A stretch of 64,000 bases of DNA, taken from positions 143,090,288-143,154,287 of the forward strand of contig NC_089978.1 of assembly GCF_036417845.1 (NCBI RefSeq). The letters run 5' to 3'. This DNA is from Apteryx mantelli (taxonomy: Eukaryota > Chordata > Aves > Apterygiformes > Apterygidae). The position numbers and the translations under genes were made by a program. The notes beneath the pieces were generated by a model, which saw only the letters and a program-made list of their open reading frames with translations, made no database searches and was not told the origin of the DNA. How positions within the stretch are numbered: position 1 is the stretch's first letter; each line of letters starts with the position of its first letter. Positions 11,501 to 26,500 of the stretch are shown here, one piece after another.

Positions 11501-14500
11501 CATTTGAAAAACACTTGATTTTTTCTTAAGTAATGTTGATCATTTACTTAGTACATTTTTTCCATTTTATAGTAATTACTTCTTTCCTTCTTTAGGTAGT
11601 TGTACAGAATTTATTTTTAATGATAAAACTGTCAGCCGATCTGTCTACATATCTGAGCTTGAAAAAATAGGTGTACTTGTCAAAGCCAGGAATTGTCTTA
11701 TTTTTCAGGTGAGCATTGAAGGTACTTGGTAAAAAACATTAAAAACTTCTGAGATTATTTCATAGAAATGGACAGTTAGTTATCTACTTGACTGACAAGG
11801 GAATACCCTTAGTGAGTTTCAAGCTACCAAGTGAAGTTTTATCCTGACCTTGGCTAAGAACTACAGACTCTGAAATGGAATTAAAAGATTTTGTGTGTGA
11901 GCACAAGTGCACTGGTAAGGAAGAAGCTAATCAGAAGAAATTAAATTGTTTCTGTTCTTCAGTTTATAAGATGATGTGGTTCTTTATTTTTAAATGTTTT
12001 GTGTATTAATTTCTCTGGGCATTAAAAGTGGAAAAAGATGGTAGTTTCATTTCAAAACGCCCTTATTAGTCAAGATGCATAAAAATTTATCAAAAAAATT
12101 GTTAAAGAGCAGAGTTAGCGATTGAAATTTCTATTAGGCTATTATTTCAGAAGTATTTAATGATATAGGTCAAAAATGTCAATTACTTACAATGAAGATA
12201 TTTCACAGTATCACCTTCTTTATATTCACAGAGCAATAAGCTTAAAATTCCCAAGGAAAAACTACTTTATCCCTTCTATAGTAACCCTATTTATGGATTC
12301 TTGTTGGGATAATAGTTTTTATGATGAGGGCATTGGCGACTAGAAAAACAGAGTAGAATCACAAAACTTATTTCCTGCAGTCTATTGAAAACGCTAATTC
12401 CTTCAGGTCAGTCAAGGTTTGAGCAGGTAATGCATGGACAAAAATTGTACTCCCATTAACTGTTGTGTTGTGGAATCTTCTAGTCCATTGATTTCAGCAG
12501 ATTCAGCAGATACACTCTTGAAATACTGATTTTTGTTAGTTTTATTTGCATTGAAAGTGAGTTTTAGTTCCTTTAAAGAGGCTAATAAGATTTAATTTTG
12601 TCATTCTGATACTGCTCACTGACCTTTTTAGATAGATTTCTGAGTTTGAAGATGTTCTCTATAGTCAGTATCTGAAATTTTAAATTGACTTAAAATTATT
12701 TTAAAGTGATGTCAGATCATTAATTAGATGTAGTGGATAGCTGGTATTCCTTTAGTTGCTGAAATTTTCCTTGGGCTTGAACCTGTTAACTTTCAATTAT
12801 GTTAACTATAAAAATATCAGGAAATAACTCTGTTGTATGCACTTGAGAAGAAATTCATCATTACACAACACGACAATCTACAGTGTTGCATTTTGGCAAT
12901 TTTGTTTTAGGGAACGGTAGAGTCAATTGCAATGAAGAAACCAAGGGAAAGAACTCAACTTTTTGAACAAATCAGTAATTCATGGGAATATGCTGAAGAA
13001 TATGAGAGAAAAAAGAAAAAAACGCAGCAAGCAGAAGAAGATGCACAATTTAATTATAACAAGAAAAAAAGTGTTGCAGCAGAACGCAAGCAAGCAAAGA
13101 TAGAGAAAGAGGAGGTAATTCCAGAGTTACTACTTTCTTTGTATGTTGAGATCTTGGATTTTGCATCTTTTATGAATTTTTAGATAAGGGGCTTCTAACA
13201 AATTGCTTCTGCTTTCTTCATCTAATATTTTTCTATATGGTATAATCTATAACTTTTTAGAAGGATAGAGGAATAAATATAATAAAATGTAAATAAATGA
13301 CAGCATAGATTTCCAATTAAGTTAATGTAAGGGTTGACCTGCATGTCTGAGTTTTATGATTAGTGTGTGTTACCGGAATTATAGATGCCAGTACATCAGA
13401 TTATGTCACTTTGGACTTGAAATTAGATTGCTAGTCATTAAAACCCCTTTTTTTAAACTACAAATAAAATTTGAATGTTGGTAGGCAGACCATTACCAGA
13501 TGCTTCTCAAGGAACTGAATGAAAACAGGATACAGCTGCAACTTTTCCAGCTTTATCACAATGAAAAAAAAATCGACTTTCTGAAAAAAAGTTTGGATGA
13601 AAAGAATAGGGAGGCAAGTCTCAAGAAAGACTCCCTATCTAAAGCTGAAGATGCATTCAGAGCCAAGAAGAAAGCACTTGGCATACTAAACAGAGACCAA
13701 CAACACATAGAAAGAGAAGCGAAGTAAGTTTTCCAATAAGGTTCTCTGATAGCTGAGTTAAAACATAGTCTGCGTTGGGAACTACTTGCTAAGGGTGTAT
13801 TTCCCGATGAAGCAAGTGGGTGAAATCCCAACACTATGGAAGTAAACTTTTAGCAATTAACATAAGTCATATCTAGACACTGATTTTTCTTTTCCAGAGG
13901 TTTCAGTAATTTCATTCTGTAAGTACTTTTTAAACTTCTTTATTATAAGATTTTCCAGTGTTTTCCTTCTATTTTTAGTTATTTAAAAAAATAAATCACC
14001 TGTGGGTATGTAACCTTGCAGAAATGTGCTGAATTGACAACTGTTTGTTTGTTTCTTTCTTTTTTTGATTTTTTTTTTTTTTAAGGACTCTAGAAGCATC
14101 TCTGATTCAGCAGAAGCCCCTCTATATAAAAGCAAAGGAAAACACTTCCTACCAAATTAAGAAAGTAGAAATGTCTAAAAAATCTTTAAGGGATAAGGAG
14201 AAGTACTGTGATAAGGAAAAGCAAAACATAAAAGAACTGGAGATAGAATTGTCCAATATTGAGAAGGCATGGAGAGCATTTGAGAAGAAAACTGAAGAGG
14301 AGATGTTGCTGAGAGCAGCAGCTGTTGAGCTGGAAGAAAGTCAGGTGAATCTGGAGGCCAAAAAACAAAGTATTGTTTATTAGTGAAGTCTGTGAAATGT
14401 CCACTGATGACAAAGGAACCATTATTTCACTAGTAATCTGTAATATCTAGTGTTTTCTTTACAGTTTAGTTCATACAAAAACAAATTTGTAACTTTTATT

Positions 14501-17500
14501 TAGAGACTGTTTGTTTAATGGGATGAAGAGAAGTGGTGATGCAGCCTTTGAGGGGGCGGGTTGTCCCCTTTCTAGGAGAGGGAAAAAGTCTTAATCTGCC
14601 AGAAGTTCAAAATGTGGAACAGTTCTAGGAAATAAATTTAAGTCACATAGAGATTTGGAAATTTACTATTGTGAGATTGGAAATGTAAGCCATCTCTTTT
14701 AGGATGAGAAGTGCATCTTTTTTCTAAGCAATATGAGAAGATGTTTTATTAGAGGAAGCAATGAATTTCTAGTATAAAAGAAGTTAAGAATTTCATGGAA
14801 ACTTGAAAAGGGACATACATAAAAATTGTGCACGCCACCATATAGGGGCTTTTGGTACTCTGTGGACTAGTGTCACAGCTACATGTAAACATTCGTGATT
14901 AGGTTGTTCTTTCTCCTCTTTTTTCTTTTTCATTGGCGTTTAGATGATACGATATAGGAAGTAGGATAGCAAAAATCCAGTAGGGTGTTGGGTGATTTTG
15001 GAGGGTTCATTTTTGAGAAGTGGCTTGTGGGCTGAGGTAAAGAAATAAGTCTTCACCTAATTAAAAAAAAAAAAAAAAAAAAGTCAACAAAGGTGCAGAC
15101 AAGACTTCATTTTGTACATCCCATCTCTTGTGGGTCAAAATTTAAAACTGAGATGGCCCAGTGATATTCTTGATCATTTTACAGTAAGTTCACAACTGAA
15201 AAAACTGTCTTTGCTTTGCGCAGAAACAATTATATAACCAAGTGCTAGCATCTTTTTTCCGCTGTTTCCCTTAAAATACTTTTTGATCAATTAATGGAGA
15301 ACCTGCAGGGCCTTTCTACTTCCTATTGCTCATTTAGTATGACTCTTAATACTCTACACTTCAGAGGCATCGTTAAATTAGCATAAATTTGTAGGATTGT
15401 TTAAAATGCTGTTTTATGTGTTCACATTAAAATTTTCTTTGATAATGCAGGGATGCTGTACTAAAATAAGAACACTGTAATTATAAATACCCAAACTTGC
15501 ACTGTTTTGGAGTTATGCAGGGAGTAAGTGTTAACCTTAATGTTTACTGTAAAATATTGTAAATTGTAAAGCTTCCTCAAAAATAAAAGTCATTAGAAGT
15601 GTGAAACAAGACTGCGGACAGGAAGTCTTAAGAATAAGTTTTGAGTTGAATCATCCTTTAATAAGATGTAATGGCTAATAGATTTAGTAGCTAGATAGGT
15701 CTTGTGGGTAGTTGGGTGGTTTTCATAATCTTGATTTTTATAAGGAAGGTAGTTACTAGTTGAAGACATAACACCATGAGTCTTCCTATTTTCAGTGGAG
15801 TGTGTTGTACAGTTTTTTTTCATACTATTTGTCCAGCTGGAGCGCTACAAAGAGCTAAAGGAATTAGCAAGAAAGAAAGTAGCTACGCTGACCCAGCAGT
15901 TAGATAAACTTCGTTGGGAGCAAAAAGCAGATCAAGAAAGGATGACACTTCATCAGAGGAAGAAAAAAGAAATTGAGGTATTTGTATCAAGCTAGAATTA
16001 TGTTTTAAGGAGAAAAATGTTCTTTTTCTCTATCCTACCTTTGGTATAAATGCCTATATAAATGTATTAAATGCTTTGATGTAAACAAAACACAGGAGTT
16101 GCGTTGCAGTGCTTGTGCAAGTGTCATATAGCAACAGGTTTAGCAAAAGGACTTCTAAGTTTGTTCAGAAAATGGTTGTGTGTGCCCACGTTGAGGATTT
16201 GTTTATGAAAGCTTGGCATCTAATATTTTGCAGTTACTTGGAATGTATGCCTCTGATCAATTCTGTTTCCATAACTGTAGTTTTTCTGTCCGAAGTTTCC
16301 TACCCCTGTGGCATATCTATATGCCTTGTATCCCCCTTTAATGTTCATTTTGGTCATAGCTGCCTTTTTGCTGAGATGTTTTTTAGGTTGATTCTGTGTA
16401 TGTGTGTGTTGTAGCTTGAATAACTTCTTGGTGTCCTGTCTACTATTGCATGTCAGAGTGAATATATTTTGTTTGTTCTGAATACAGCTCATTGTTATCT
16501 TTTTTTTTTTTTTTTTTTTCTGGTTCCTTTTATCATTTCAGATCCAAACTTGTTATGTAACAATAAAATATCTACTTTTTTCACTGTGACTGGGTCACCA
16601 AGCCTGGTGTTCTCTCTCAGAAAAAGTGTTTCCCAATTCATTGTTCAACTTTGCATGATGCTTCTGACAAAAGCAGAAAGGAGAAAAAACAGAAAAGCCC
16701 AACAGAAGATTTTACTAGCCTTTTTCTAGAAACCTTGATATATTAGAAGTTCATGTATTTTCCAAACTATGCTAATCTTGCATTGTTATCACCTACTAAG
16801 AAGTTATAGGGAGATGATATGTGTTTCTTTACCATTTAGAAATGGAGTCAAGGTTTGGAGGAGACTGTATTCAGAAAGTTTAAAAATCATCAGATGAGGT
16901 GTTACCAGTTCTAGAGGTGCTAGCAGCTCATTCTTCTAAATATAAAGCTGCTTTTATGGAAAAATCTATTTTTTACTTGATAGCTATGAAGATGCAAAGT
17001 GATTCTTGGCATCATATTTAATTTAGTATTTGTACATCCATTTGCTATTGATATGATACTCCTTTTTCTTTTTGGAGGACTAGTTACCAGAAGAATGTAT
17101 TTAGTATCCAGAAATGAAATATGTTATGTTTCTCTTCCATTACTTGTGTTTCTAAAACTCTGCAAATCCTGTATTAGTGTTGAGAAGGAAAAAAGGGTTG
17201 TTGAGAGTTCATAAAACACACATGTTGTCTGACTCCATTATTCATGTAATACTGTTGAGGGAGAAGAGACATCTAGTGATTACTCCTCTCAATTCAGCTT
17301 TCATGTGGCCACATCTAGTGTACTCTGGCCAGTTTTGAGCTCCTCAGTACAAAAAAGGTACTGACATACTGGAGTGAGACCACCAGGCTGGGTGGGGCTG
17401 GAGCACATGGCTGGTGAAGAGAGGCTGAGAGAGCTGGGTCTGCTCAGCCTGGAGAAGTAAAGACGAAGGGGAAGCCTTATTGCTGTTTGCAACTACCTAA

Positions 17501-20500
17501 TGGGAAGGTACGAAGAAGATAGATCCAGACCCTTTCTGGAGGTGCACAGTGGCAGGATGGGAGACAACAGATGCAATTCGAAATCCAGGAAATTCTGAGC
17601 AGATACTAGAAAAGCTTTTTACCTTAAGGGTAATCAGTACATTGAAGCAGGTGCACAAGGAAGTTGGTGACTTTCCATCCCTGGAGCTGTTGAGAACTTG
17701 ACAGGACAAGGCCATTAACAATCTGATCTAGTTGGCCCTCCTTTGCATGGGCTGGTGGAATAGATGAGCTCTAGAGGTCCTTTATAACCTATATTATTCT
17801 GTAATTCAGTAACAGTTTAGAGTTTTAAGTATATGAAATTCCAGTTTCAGTAAAATGGAACTTAGTTAGAAGCACATTCATTCTATGTATTTTTATGTTT
17901 TATCTAACAGTCCTCTTACCTCCTTTAAATATAGACATCAAAGCATCATTAGTGTGCATTGCTAGAAAAAGTTACAGATCTTCAAAAGAAAAAAAGGCAG
18001 AAAGAGAATAAAAGATTTAAAATTTCCTTTATATAACAAATATTTTGAAATGTAATAGGTCCAAGGATTTCAAAAGTTAAATTAAGGCTTAATAAAATGT
18101 GTAAGTAACATATTTTTTCCTTCACCTGTTGTAGTTTATGTATTTTTATTCAGTTTGGGTAATTAAAAATACTTGCTTCATTGCTGGTTTGTGTTTGCTA
18201 GTACAATGCTTTTGTGTCAGTTTGTAAACTCCATGCCAACTTTTTCATGTGTCCCTCTACTTAGGAAGATCCTTCAAATAATCTTACAAAGAAAAACACC
18301 TTCTTTGTTTTAATACCCATAATTTACTAACACTGTTTGAAGATATCTCAGTTGATGATGTCATGATTCTTTATGCTGAAGAGGCTTTTTCTGAACTGTT
18401 GCTGAATATGAAAAATATAGTAGTGTCCTTGGTAAGGCAAAATTATTTTATTCATGGTGCAATTTGTTATCCACTAATGGAAAAGAGATGCTGTTGCTTC
18501 AGCATGAGATAGTTACAAAGAAGAAAAGATGCATCTCAGTACCCATTATGAATTAGGAGTTGAAAATTGTAATTTTATAGCTCTGTATACATCTGTTGGT
18601 TTTTAATGCATTCTATTTGTGATTGTATAGGAAAGTATAAAGCACATTATGGAACAGATAGAAGAGCATAAGAAACGAGCAGAGAAGTTGGAAGAGTATA
18701 CCAAAACATGCACGTATGTTTAAAAAATTAAAAGCTAATTGGATTCCTTGTGTATCATATATTTTTAAATTAATGTAGCTGTTTTATAATTCTTTTGCTT
18801 TGATTTTAATATTTCGTCTACTTTAGCTGTCAAAATATAAAATGAAGATATATGACGACTCATTCATATGTTTGAAAGTTTTATAATTGCTTCTCATTTG
18901 TAGTGTGCAAATATAAGGATTATATCACTACAAACTAGGGGTTTGGGCTATTAATGTACAAATTCTGAGTCAGAGAATACAGTAGTTTTGTAGTTGTGCT
19001 GCTCTAGAAGCCAATTAATATCTACATTGTGTATTAGCAGCATAGCTCAATTCTTGCTCCTTGTCTCTTGTCCTCTGCCTGATTTTCACTTGTCGTGAAA
19101 TAGGCTGCATGAGCCCTTGTTGAGCAACCTGATCTAACTTTGACGTTAGCCCTTTTTTGAGCAGGAAGTTGGAGAAGATGATTTCCAGACATCTCTTTCA
19201 ACCTGTGTTTTTCTTTGCATCTGTAATATGTGCTTTGGCTTAGCAGTGCTGTCTGTGTGCAGAACAAAGCTGTGCCCTGGACAGGGAGCAGGAGGCCAAT
19301 TGTGACTGCTCTGATGCAAAATGATTTTAGTTGTTTTTAGTAGAGCATGGGAGAGCCTTAGTGACTTGGAGAAGTGTGTAAAGTAAGGCATATTTTTGCA
19401 TGAGGATTCTCAATCCTTCTTAGCTTTATGACAGCAGACCTTTTGTTGATGAAGGATAAAGTAGTACTGTTCAGTATTACATGCAGCCCTAAGCTGTTAC
19501 TTGAACTCAATTTTAAAACTTAAAAAGTAGCGTATGCTAGATAGAATACAACTCAATAAGTAACTTGCTATAGATACAAAAAAGCTTTAATGGCTTTTTC
19601 ATGATCTGTGACCATTGCATTACTTTAATTTTGTAAACCAAAAACTTGTATAAATAAAATAATCGCTTTCCTATTTTTGCTTTGTTTTGAAGTGAATTGT
19701 TAGCAGAGAAAAAACAGCAAGAGGAAATGCTGACTAAGGAAATTGAAGATTCAACAATACGAATGGCTGAAGTGAATGAAGAATTGAACAAAATAGTTGG
19801 TGAACTCCAGAATGCCAAAATTGATTACCATGAAGGAAGGCGTCAGCAAATGAAAGCAGAGATCCTGGAAAGTCTCAAAAGACTGTATCCGGATTCTGTG
19901 GTAATTGAATAGCCTCACTTATATGCCTTATTTTAAAATTAAAATTTGAGAGTTCTGCTTTAGATTTAGTAAACAGGTAGAGTAAATTGAACAGTCTTGA
20001 ATGTATTTTAAACTTTAGGCCTGCTTTAGTGTACTCGCGAAAAGGAAATTGAGATGCTGCTTGTGCATTACAGGCATCTCTTCTGACGTGTAAACAAAAA
20101 TTAATATTAAATTTCAAAAACTAAATTTTTTCATCTTTGCTGTTGATATTCTTTGTAATTGTAAGGGGGATCGGATTTGATTGCAGAGAACTTAGTTTTT
20201 GTAAACTATTATATTGATAAATCATACATAGACTCATGATACTTGCATACGTGCACATTGCTGATGAAGGTTTGAGTTCCATTTTTATTTTACGCGAAAG
20301 ATTTCGGAATGGCCAGTCAGAATTCACAGGGAATCCCTTCTCCCCCCCTAAGAAATGGGTCTTAAGTAAAATGTGACAATTGTAAAGCATATTTTTCATT
20401 AGGCTCAGTTTGACTTACGGTGAGATTTCATTCCTGTTTCAGTGGCCTTCCTTATGTGTGTTGTGGAGGAGGGCAGGCCAAATGTTGTTCATGGAGTTTG

Positions 20501-23500
20501 GCCTCTGACTGAGCAGGCATCTTGCCTTTCCTTCAGCGTGAGTTCATTTACAGAACTCATTGCAGATTTACAAGGAAAAAAATTGTGTGTCAGTGTCTTC
20601 AGTTGCAAGGAAAATCATTTTGTATAGCGTCATCACATGAGGAAAAATGCAGATTTCTGGGAAAATACCTTAAAAAATATTGACAGAGACTGGTTAGTTT
20701 TTTTGCTTTTCCAGAATACACAGCCTCACTCAAAACAACTATGTGGTTGTCATTCTCCTCCTCCCAAGAGGAAAGTTGACAGATATTAGGTGTCTTTAGG
20801 TATCTTAAGTGGGATTTCTTCGTTTGTTTTCTGGCTGTTGGACACTGGACATGTGAATAATATGGAATATCTTAAGAGTTGTGCGATAATACTGGATTAA
20901 TTTGTTTAATGCCTGTTGTTTATTCTGTCATTTTTTTCTAGGAGAGCATAAGAAGAATAGTAGCATATGCTATCATTATTTTTCAGTTTCCAGAAATAGG
21001 CACAGTACTGCTTGCCTCACAAAAATAATTTTGATCTGTTCTGTGCTTTTGTGGAGTTTGATATTTTTGGTTTTGTTTTCTTCTTTCTGTTGTCAAAACA
21101 TATTCTTGACTTGTATATTTTGAACAAATGAATGGGAAGGTTAGCTGTAAGACCGTTTTCTTCCTGAAAAAATATGTCTTGCAAAGGATGATTTCACTTA
21201 AATGCTTGAGATATTTTTATGTTCCTAAATGGTCTGTCTTTGCATACCACTTACCACATTTTACTTAGATTTACTCTTCAGTAATTTCATTAACTTTACT
21301 GTGTATTGATTCTGAATTGTCAACAGATGTCAAGATATTCACCAAGATTCATATGTTGATTGTTTTATGAGAGGCATATTTGTACCTTTTTATAGACACT
21401 TTAAAATATTTCTTCCAATATTGGAAACCACTCCAAACAAGAACTTCTTAATAAATCTAATCAATGGAATAGTTGGTCTCTGAGTATGTCTGAGTATACA
21501 TGATCTTTTATGATACATATACTCACTTAAGGTATACAAGCTGGGAATCTTATTTTGAAAAAATGTTTAAAAGGTGACATATCTCTGCTTCCTAGTGCTG
21601 CCATAAGAACATGAAAAATAAAATTTGTTCAATTGTCCTTTGCTTCTTTCTCTCTGTTTTGGCAGAATCTCATCAGAAACTAGCAAGTGTCTGATCCTGT
21701 TGTTTATCTTGAGAGATTCTGAAATTTGTGTTTTTCAGCTGTGCCTCAGAGTTTTTATATCTGTGTTCACAAGATGTTCCCAAAATCAAAAAGATAATTG
21801 GTATATCTCTCTTTGCTCAGCCTGTGTATCATATCCCTCTTTGACAAGAATTGAACCATGCTGGTGATACCTTGCTGGCCCTGGGGAGAGACATTTTTCA
21901 GGGTGTTCTGTGTCCTTTTCTTTCAAGAACTGCATGTGCAGGAGTACTCATTGATGGGATGGCTTTTATCACATAAAACATAGATAAGTTGAAATAGATT
22001 ATTTAAACTATAGAGGTCTTAACATTATCTGCTTGTTACCTTTGTTCCTGCAATAGTTTTCCCAATGTCAGCATGTGAGGCAACAGAGCTGCTCCTTATA
22101 CTCCGGTTGCTAATCCTGAAATAAAATTGAAATTGAACACAGCCCAAATTAAAAGAAAATATCATTGAAGTGATATGAATCATTTCATCTTCTGGTAGTC
22201 CACTAAGTCCTCAGTCAGAATTCGAGCAGGCAAGGAAGTTGTGGTGGCAGTCTTTTGGATTTCCTATGCAAAAAATGGCTTAGTGTGTCTACATGCTTAG
22301 TTCTTACATCCATTTTAAAGTTTCTGTTCTGTTGAAAGATTCTTGTAACAGATTCCTAACTATCAGTGAACATTAATACTGGAATAGCCATGCAGTGATG
22401 CGAGTCCTGCAGTGTGAGTGACATGCCTGTCTTTTCATGGATTTGTCTGATTAACAGTAAATTTTGCAGCTGATCACAGTTTTTGCAGCTTAATTTTCAA
22501 AACTTTATTCTGACATTGTTAGTTTTAATTGGCAAGATAACTCTTGATACAGATTCAGCTGGGCTGCCAATATTTGTATACACCTGAAATTAATTAGGGA
22601 ATCTCACATAACTCAAACACGTACAGTAAGTCTGCAGGCTTGTTCACAAGTAAGTTGGAATGATTTGACTGAATTTTTTTTCAAACAAAAATGCTTGCTT
22701 AAAATTACTTCATTTTTCTTAAATTGCTACAAATCACTAAATACTTAAATAGTGAAGCTTATTATTAAACTGAATTGAGATGCCAGCAATTTGCTGTTCA
22801 CAGCAATTTAATTAAATCCATTTGAAAATGTTTTTCAATTTTTAACTTGAGTGCTATTTTGTGTGTTGTGAAGTAGTAAGCAGTTATCAATGCAGCAATT
22901 AACTTTCAGGGTTTTTTGCAAAACAAAATTTGTCTATGACTGGTGTTAATATATGGTAAAATAGTCTTGATTATTTGTACTATGCTATGCAAAGACAAGC
23001 AGTGTTGACTCTTTTCATGCTACTATTATGAGCAGATGCCTGTTTTTTGGTGTGAAACTGGAATTGGCAGCAGTGCCTTTCTTGATGCTGTTTTCCAGTT
23101 AACTGTTTCTATTTACTTAAGACCTTATATTTGTTCAAAGACTTTATTTTATTATGTGGTAGATGCTTTCTTTCTCAGCAGAAAAGATACTCAGTCAATC
23201 TTAGTATTGTCACTCTGTTGTACTTCTAAAAGTGTATGCAAAGATTGTGGGTAAGAAATTGTTACAAAGCATGCAACTAATTTTAGGGAAAATTTATATC
23301 TCTTCAGATTTTGAAAGTGTACTTTGCTACTTGGACTGATCACTGCTCCAGTTTCTATTTTTCTAACCTACAGCCATTGTAAGAGAGTGGAACTGATAGA
23401 CATGCAACACATTTTACTTCTGCTACTTCAGTATCTTGTTATTATTTGATATCTAAAATAAGATTTTATTATTTCTTTGTATTTTTGTCTTCAGTTTGGA

Positions 23501-26500
23501 AGACTGCTCGACCTGTGCCATCCTATTCATAAAAAATATCAGCTTGCTGTTACCAAAGTGTTCGGCAAATACATGACTGCTATTGTTGTTGCCACTGAAA
23601 AAACAGCAAGAGATTGCATTCGGTTCTTAAAACAAGAAAGAGCTGAACCTGAAACTTTCCTTGCTTTGGATTACCTTGATGTAAGTACACTTTTCTTTTT
23701 CCTGTTATCAGCAAGTTAATACAGTTGTAAATCTTGATATTGGCTAATATAAGCTTAATTAAAATAGAAGTGAAGTGTTAAGGCACAATTAGCATGATTT
23801 GAGAACCATTGTATAGCTCAAAAGATTTCATACTATTGTTAAAACTCAGATCCTTCTTCTGCCCCTATATGTAGGTGATCAAATTACTTTGTGCCTCTTT
23901 ATTTGGAAATAGTAGAATAAGTTATACATATTTCAGCACTACAGTGTACACAGAATATGGAAAACAGATCTGTTTCTAGTTTTGTAGCAATTGAGAGAGC
24001 CGTTCTGTAGATTCATACATCCTGCTGCCCAGGCTACTCAGAATTGTACATGCTTTGTTGTTATGGCATGGTATTTTACTCAGATGATTTAATTTCTGAA
24101 AGAGCTAGAACGCAAAGATCAGTTTTATCTTAAGAGAACATGTGTGATTGCTAAAGTTTATGACCAGAATTTTAGATACCACATTCAGCCTGTTGAAAAC
24201 TGTATTACAGATTACTATGCAATACTTCTTGGTAGTATAGATAACGCTGGTGTCTTTTTCAGACTTGAAAGACTGTATGTTCTAAGGAATTTGGAATAAT
24301 CTGATCACATTAGAGAGTACTTACATTAGTTTGTGCTAGAATATTACAGGACAGATTTATGATTTTTGGTGCTACTTAACCAGGTGCTGTTCTGATGTGA
24401 AGGAGACTTACCTGTGCATCTTAGGTTACTTGTACGTACTTCTATACAGTACATGATAAGAGAGTGCTATGCCTCTGCGTAGCCCCTTAGAGAGTGGAAC
24501 ACCATTCACCCCCTGTGCTACACTACTGAGTTACTGGAGTCTCATGGTTCCAGCTGATTCTAAACACTGCACATTTGTTTTACAGGTTAAACCAATCAAT
24601 GAAAAGTTGAGAGAGATAAAAGGAGCAAAAATGATGGTAGATGTTGTACAAACTCCATTTCCTGCACTGAAGAAAGTGATTCAGTTTGTGAGTGGGAATG
24701 GTCTGGTCTGTGAAACAGTTAAAGAAGCAAGACAAATAGCATTTGAGGGACCAGTGAGGTTGAAAGTAAGAAGCTGAATTTTGTTGCATATGTTTTTCAG
24801 TTTTCCAGTTACATATTTGATGCTATTTAAATAATTCTTCCATGAATATTCTACCAAATAGGGCAGATAAACACAGAATGGTACTGTGCTGTCCAGTCTA
24901 CTCCCACATAAATAAATCCCTGGATATTTTACATGCTTATGTTTTGCTGTTTATGGTACATTTAAATGATTTCCTGGGAAAAGAAGGTAAATTAGAAAAG
25001 ATTGTTAAAGTTGCAGTGTCCAAACATGTTCCCTGACATGGCCCTCTACTGATGATAGGAAGGAGGAGGAAAGAGGAATAATTCTGTTTTTAAAACTGCA
25101 TGGTTTAAAAATACAAATGTTATCTTCCTAGCTTTTCTATGAAGAAACGCTTCCAAAAATTCTTCAAATATCTAAAAGAATCTGGGCAGTTGTAGATGTA
25201 CTCTGCTTTGAGAACTCTCTTTCTGCAGTTCTTTCTGCTAAGGCTTATCTCTGTTGCTGTCATAGCTCATAATGTCCTTTCATGCACTTACTAAACCTTT
25301 TAAAATCTTGATTAAAACAGCTGTAAGTTGAAAATGTTTAAGTTGAAAGTATGTTTTGCTTGGAATCCAGTTAACTCACAAAAATAAACATATTCTTTAC
25401 TAAAATTTATACTTTCTGTTTACAAATGAGCTGTTCACTTCTCCAGCTCTGTAGTTTTTCTTCACTCCATTAGCACCTTGATTGATTTACTCTACTCAGC
25501 CAGCCATAACCTTCTAAATTGCCAATATACACTCAAATGTCTCATAATAATTTTCTAAATACAGGGAAATAGTATAATTTCATTTCCTATTCTGATCTGT
25601 TATAATAATGCTAAAAAGTGATTTGCACCAAGAAATGAAGGACTTCCTTGTGGCTTGTTTAGTGTATCTCATGTTAGCAAGTTTGGAAAGGGAAAATAAA
25701 TGGAGTCCAACTAAAATGTGGTTGTTGTTTGTTTAACTAGCATATCTTGGTGCCCTAGTTCTGGGATATTTTGGATGTCCAATTTCTGCTGCTTTGTGGT
25801 GTTTTAGATTTTGTTTGTTTGTTTCAGACAGTGGCCCTTGATGGAACTTTATTTTTGAAATCTGGAGTGATTTCTGGAGGATCAAGTGATTTAAGATTTA
25901 AAGCTAGATGTTGGGATGATAAAGAAATGAATAAAATGAAAGAAAGAAGAGATAGATTGATTAATGAGTTAAAGGTAGGTCTGTTAAAAGCACTTAACTA
26001 CTAAAGGCAAAAAGGAATGAAAATTGCATGTAGGAAGACGGTGAGGAAATATGGTTTTGGTTAAATTCTTTCATTTTTTTATATTTAATTCAGCTGTGGG
26101 GAAGATCAGGATGGTTTTCAAAACTTCTAAAAGAAGCAGGGAGGACATAGTAGCTATTTATCCTCTCTTAGTTAATGGTAACACACTGTGGGTCTCTGTC
26201 CTTATCTGGTGGGTTGCTTCAGATATCACAGAAGCAGAGAACGACGCCAGCATTGTTAATATAAGTTACATTAAACAAAAAGAGATCCGGTTCTGAATAC
26301 CTGAAGGCTTTTAGCAAAAAAGATATATTCTGTAAACGTGAAAATATCTGCGCAGACAAAAACCTGTCAGTGTAAAACGATTTGCCACACCTCTAGTTAT
26401 TTGTGGGGAGGAGTAGAGAAGGAGTTTGCAAGTGTATGCTTTCTTGATTGATAAATCTGTTTAAAACTGTTGTTGAATATGAACAGTGCCATCAACACTT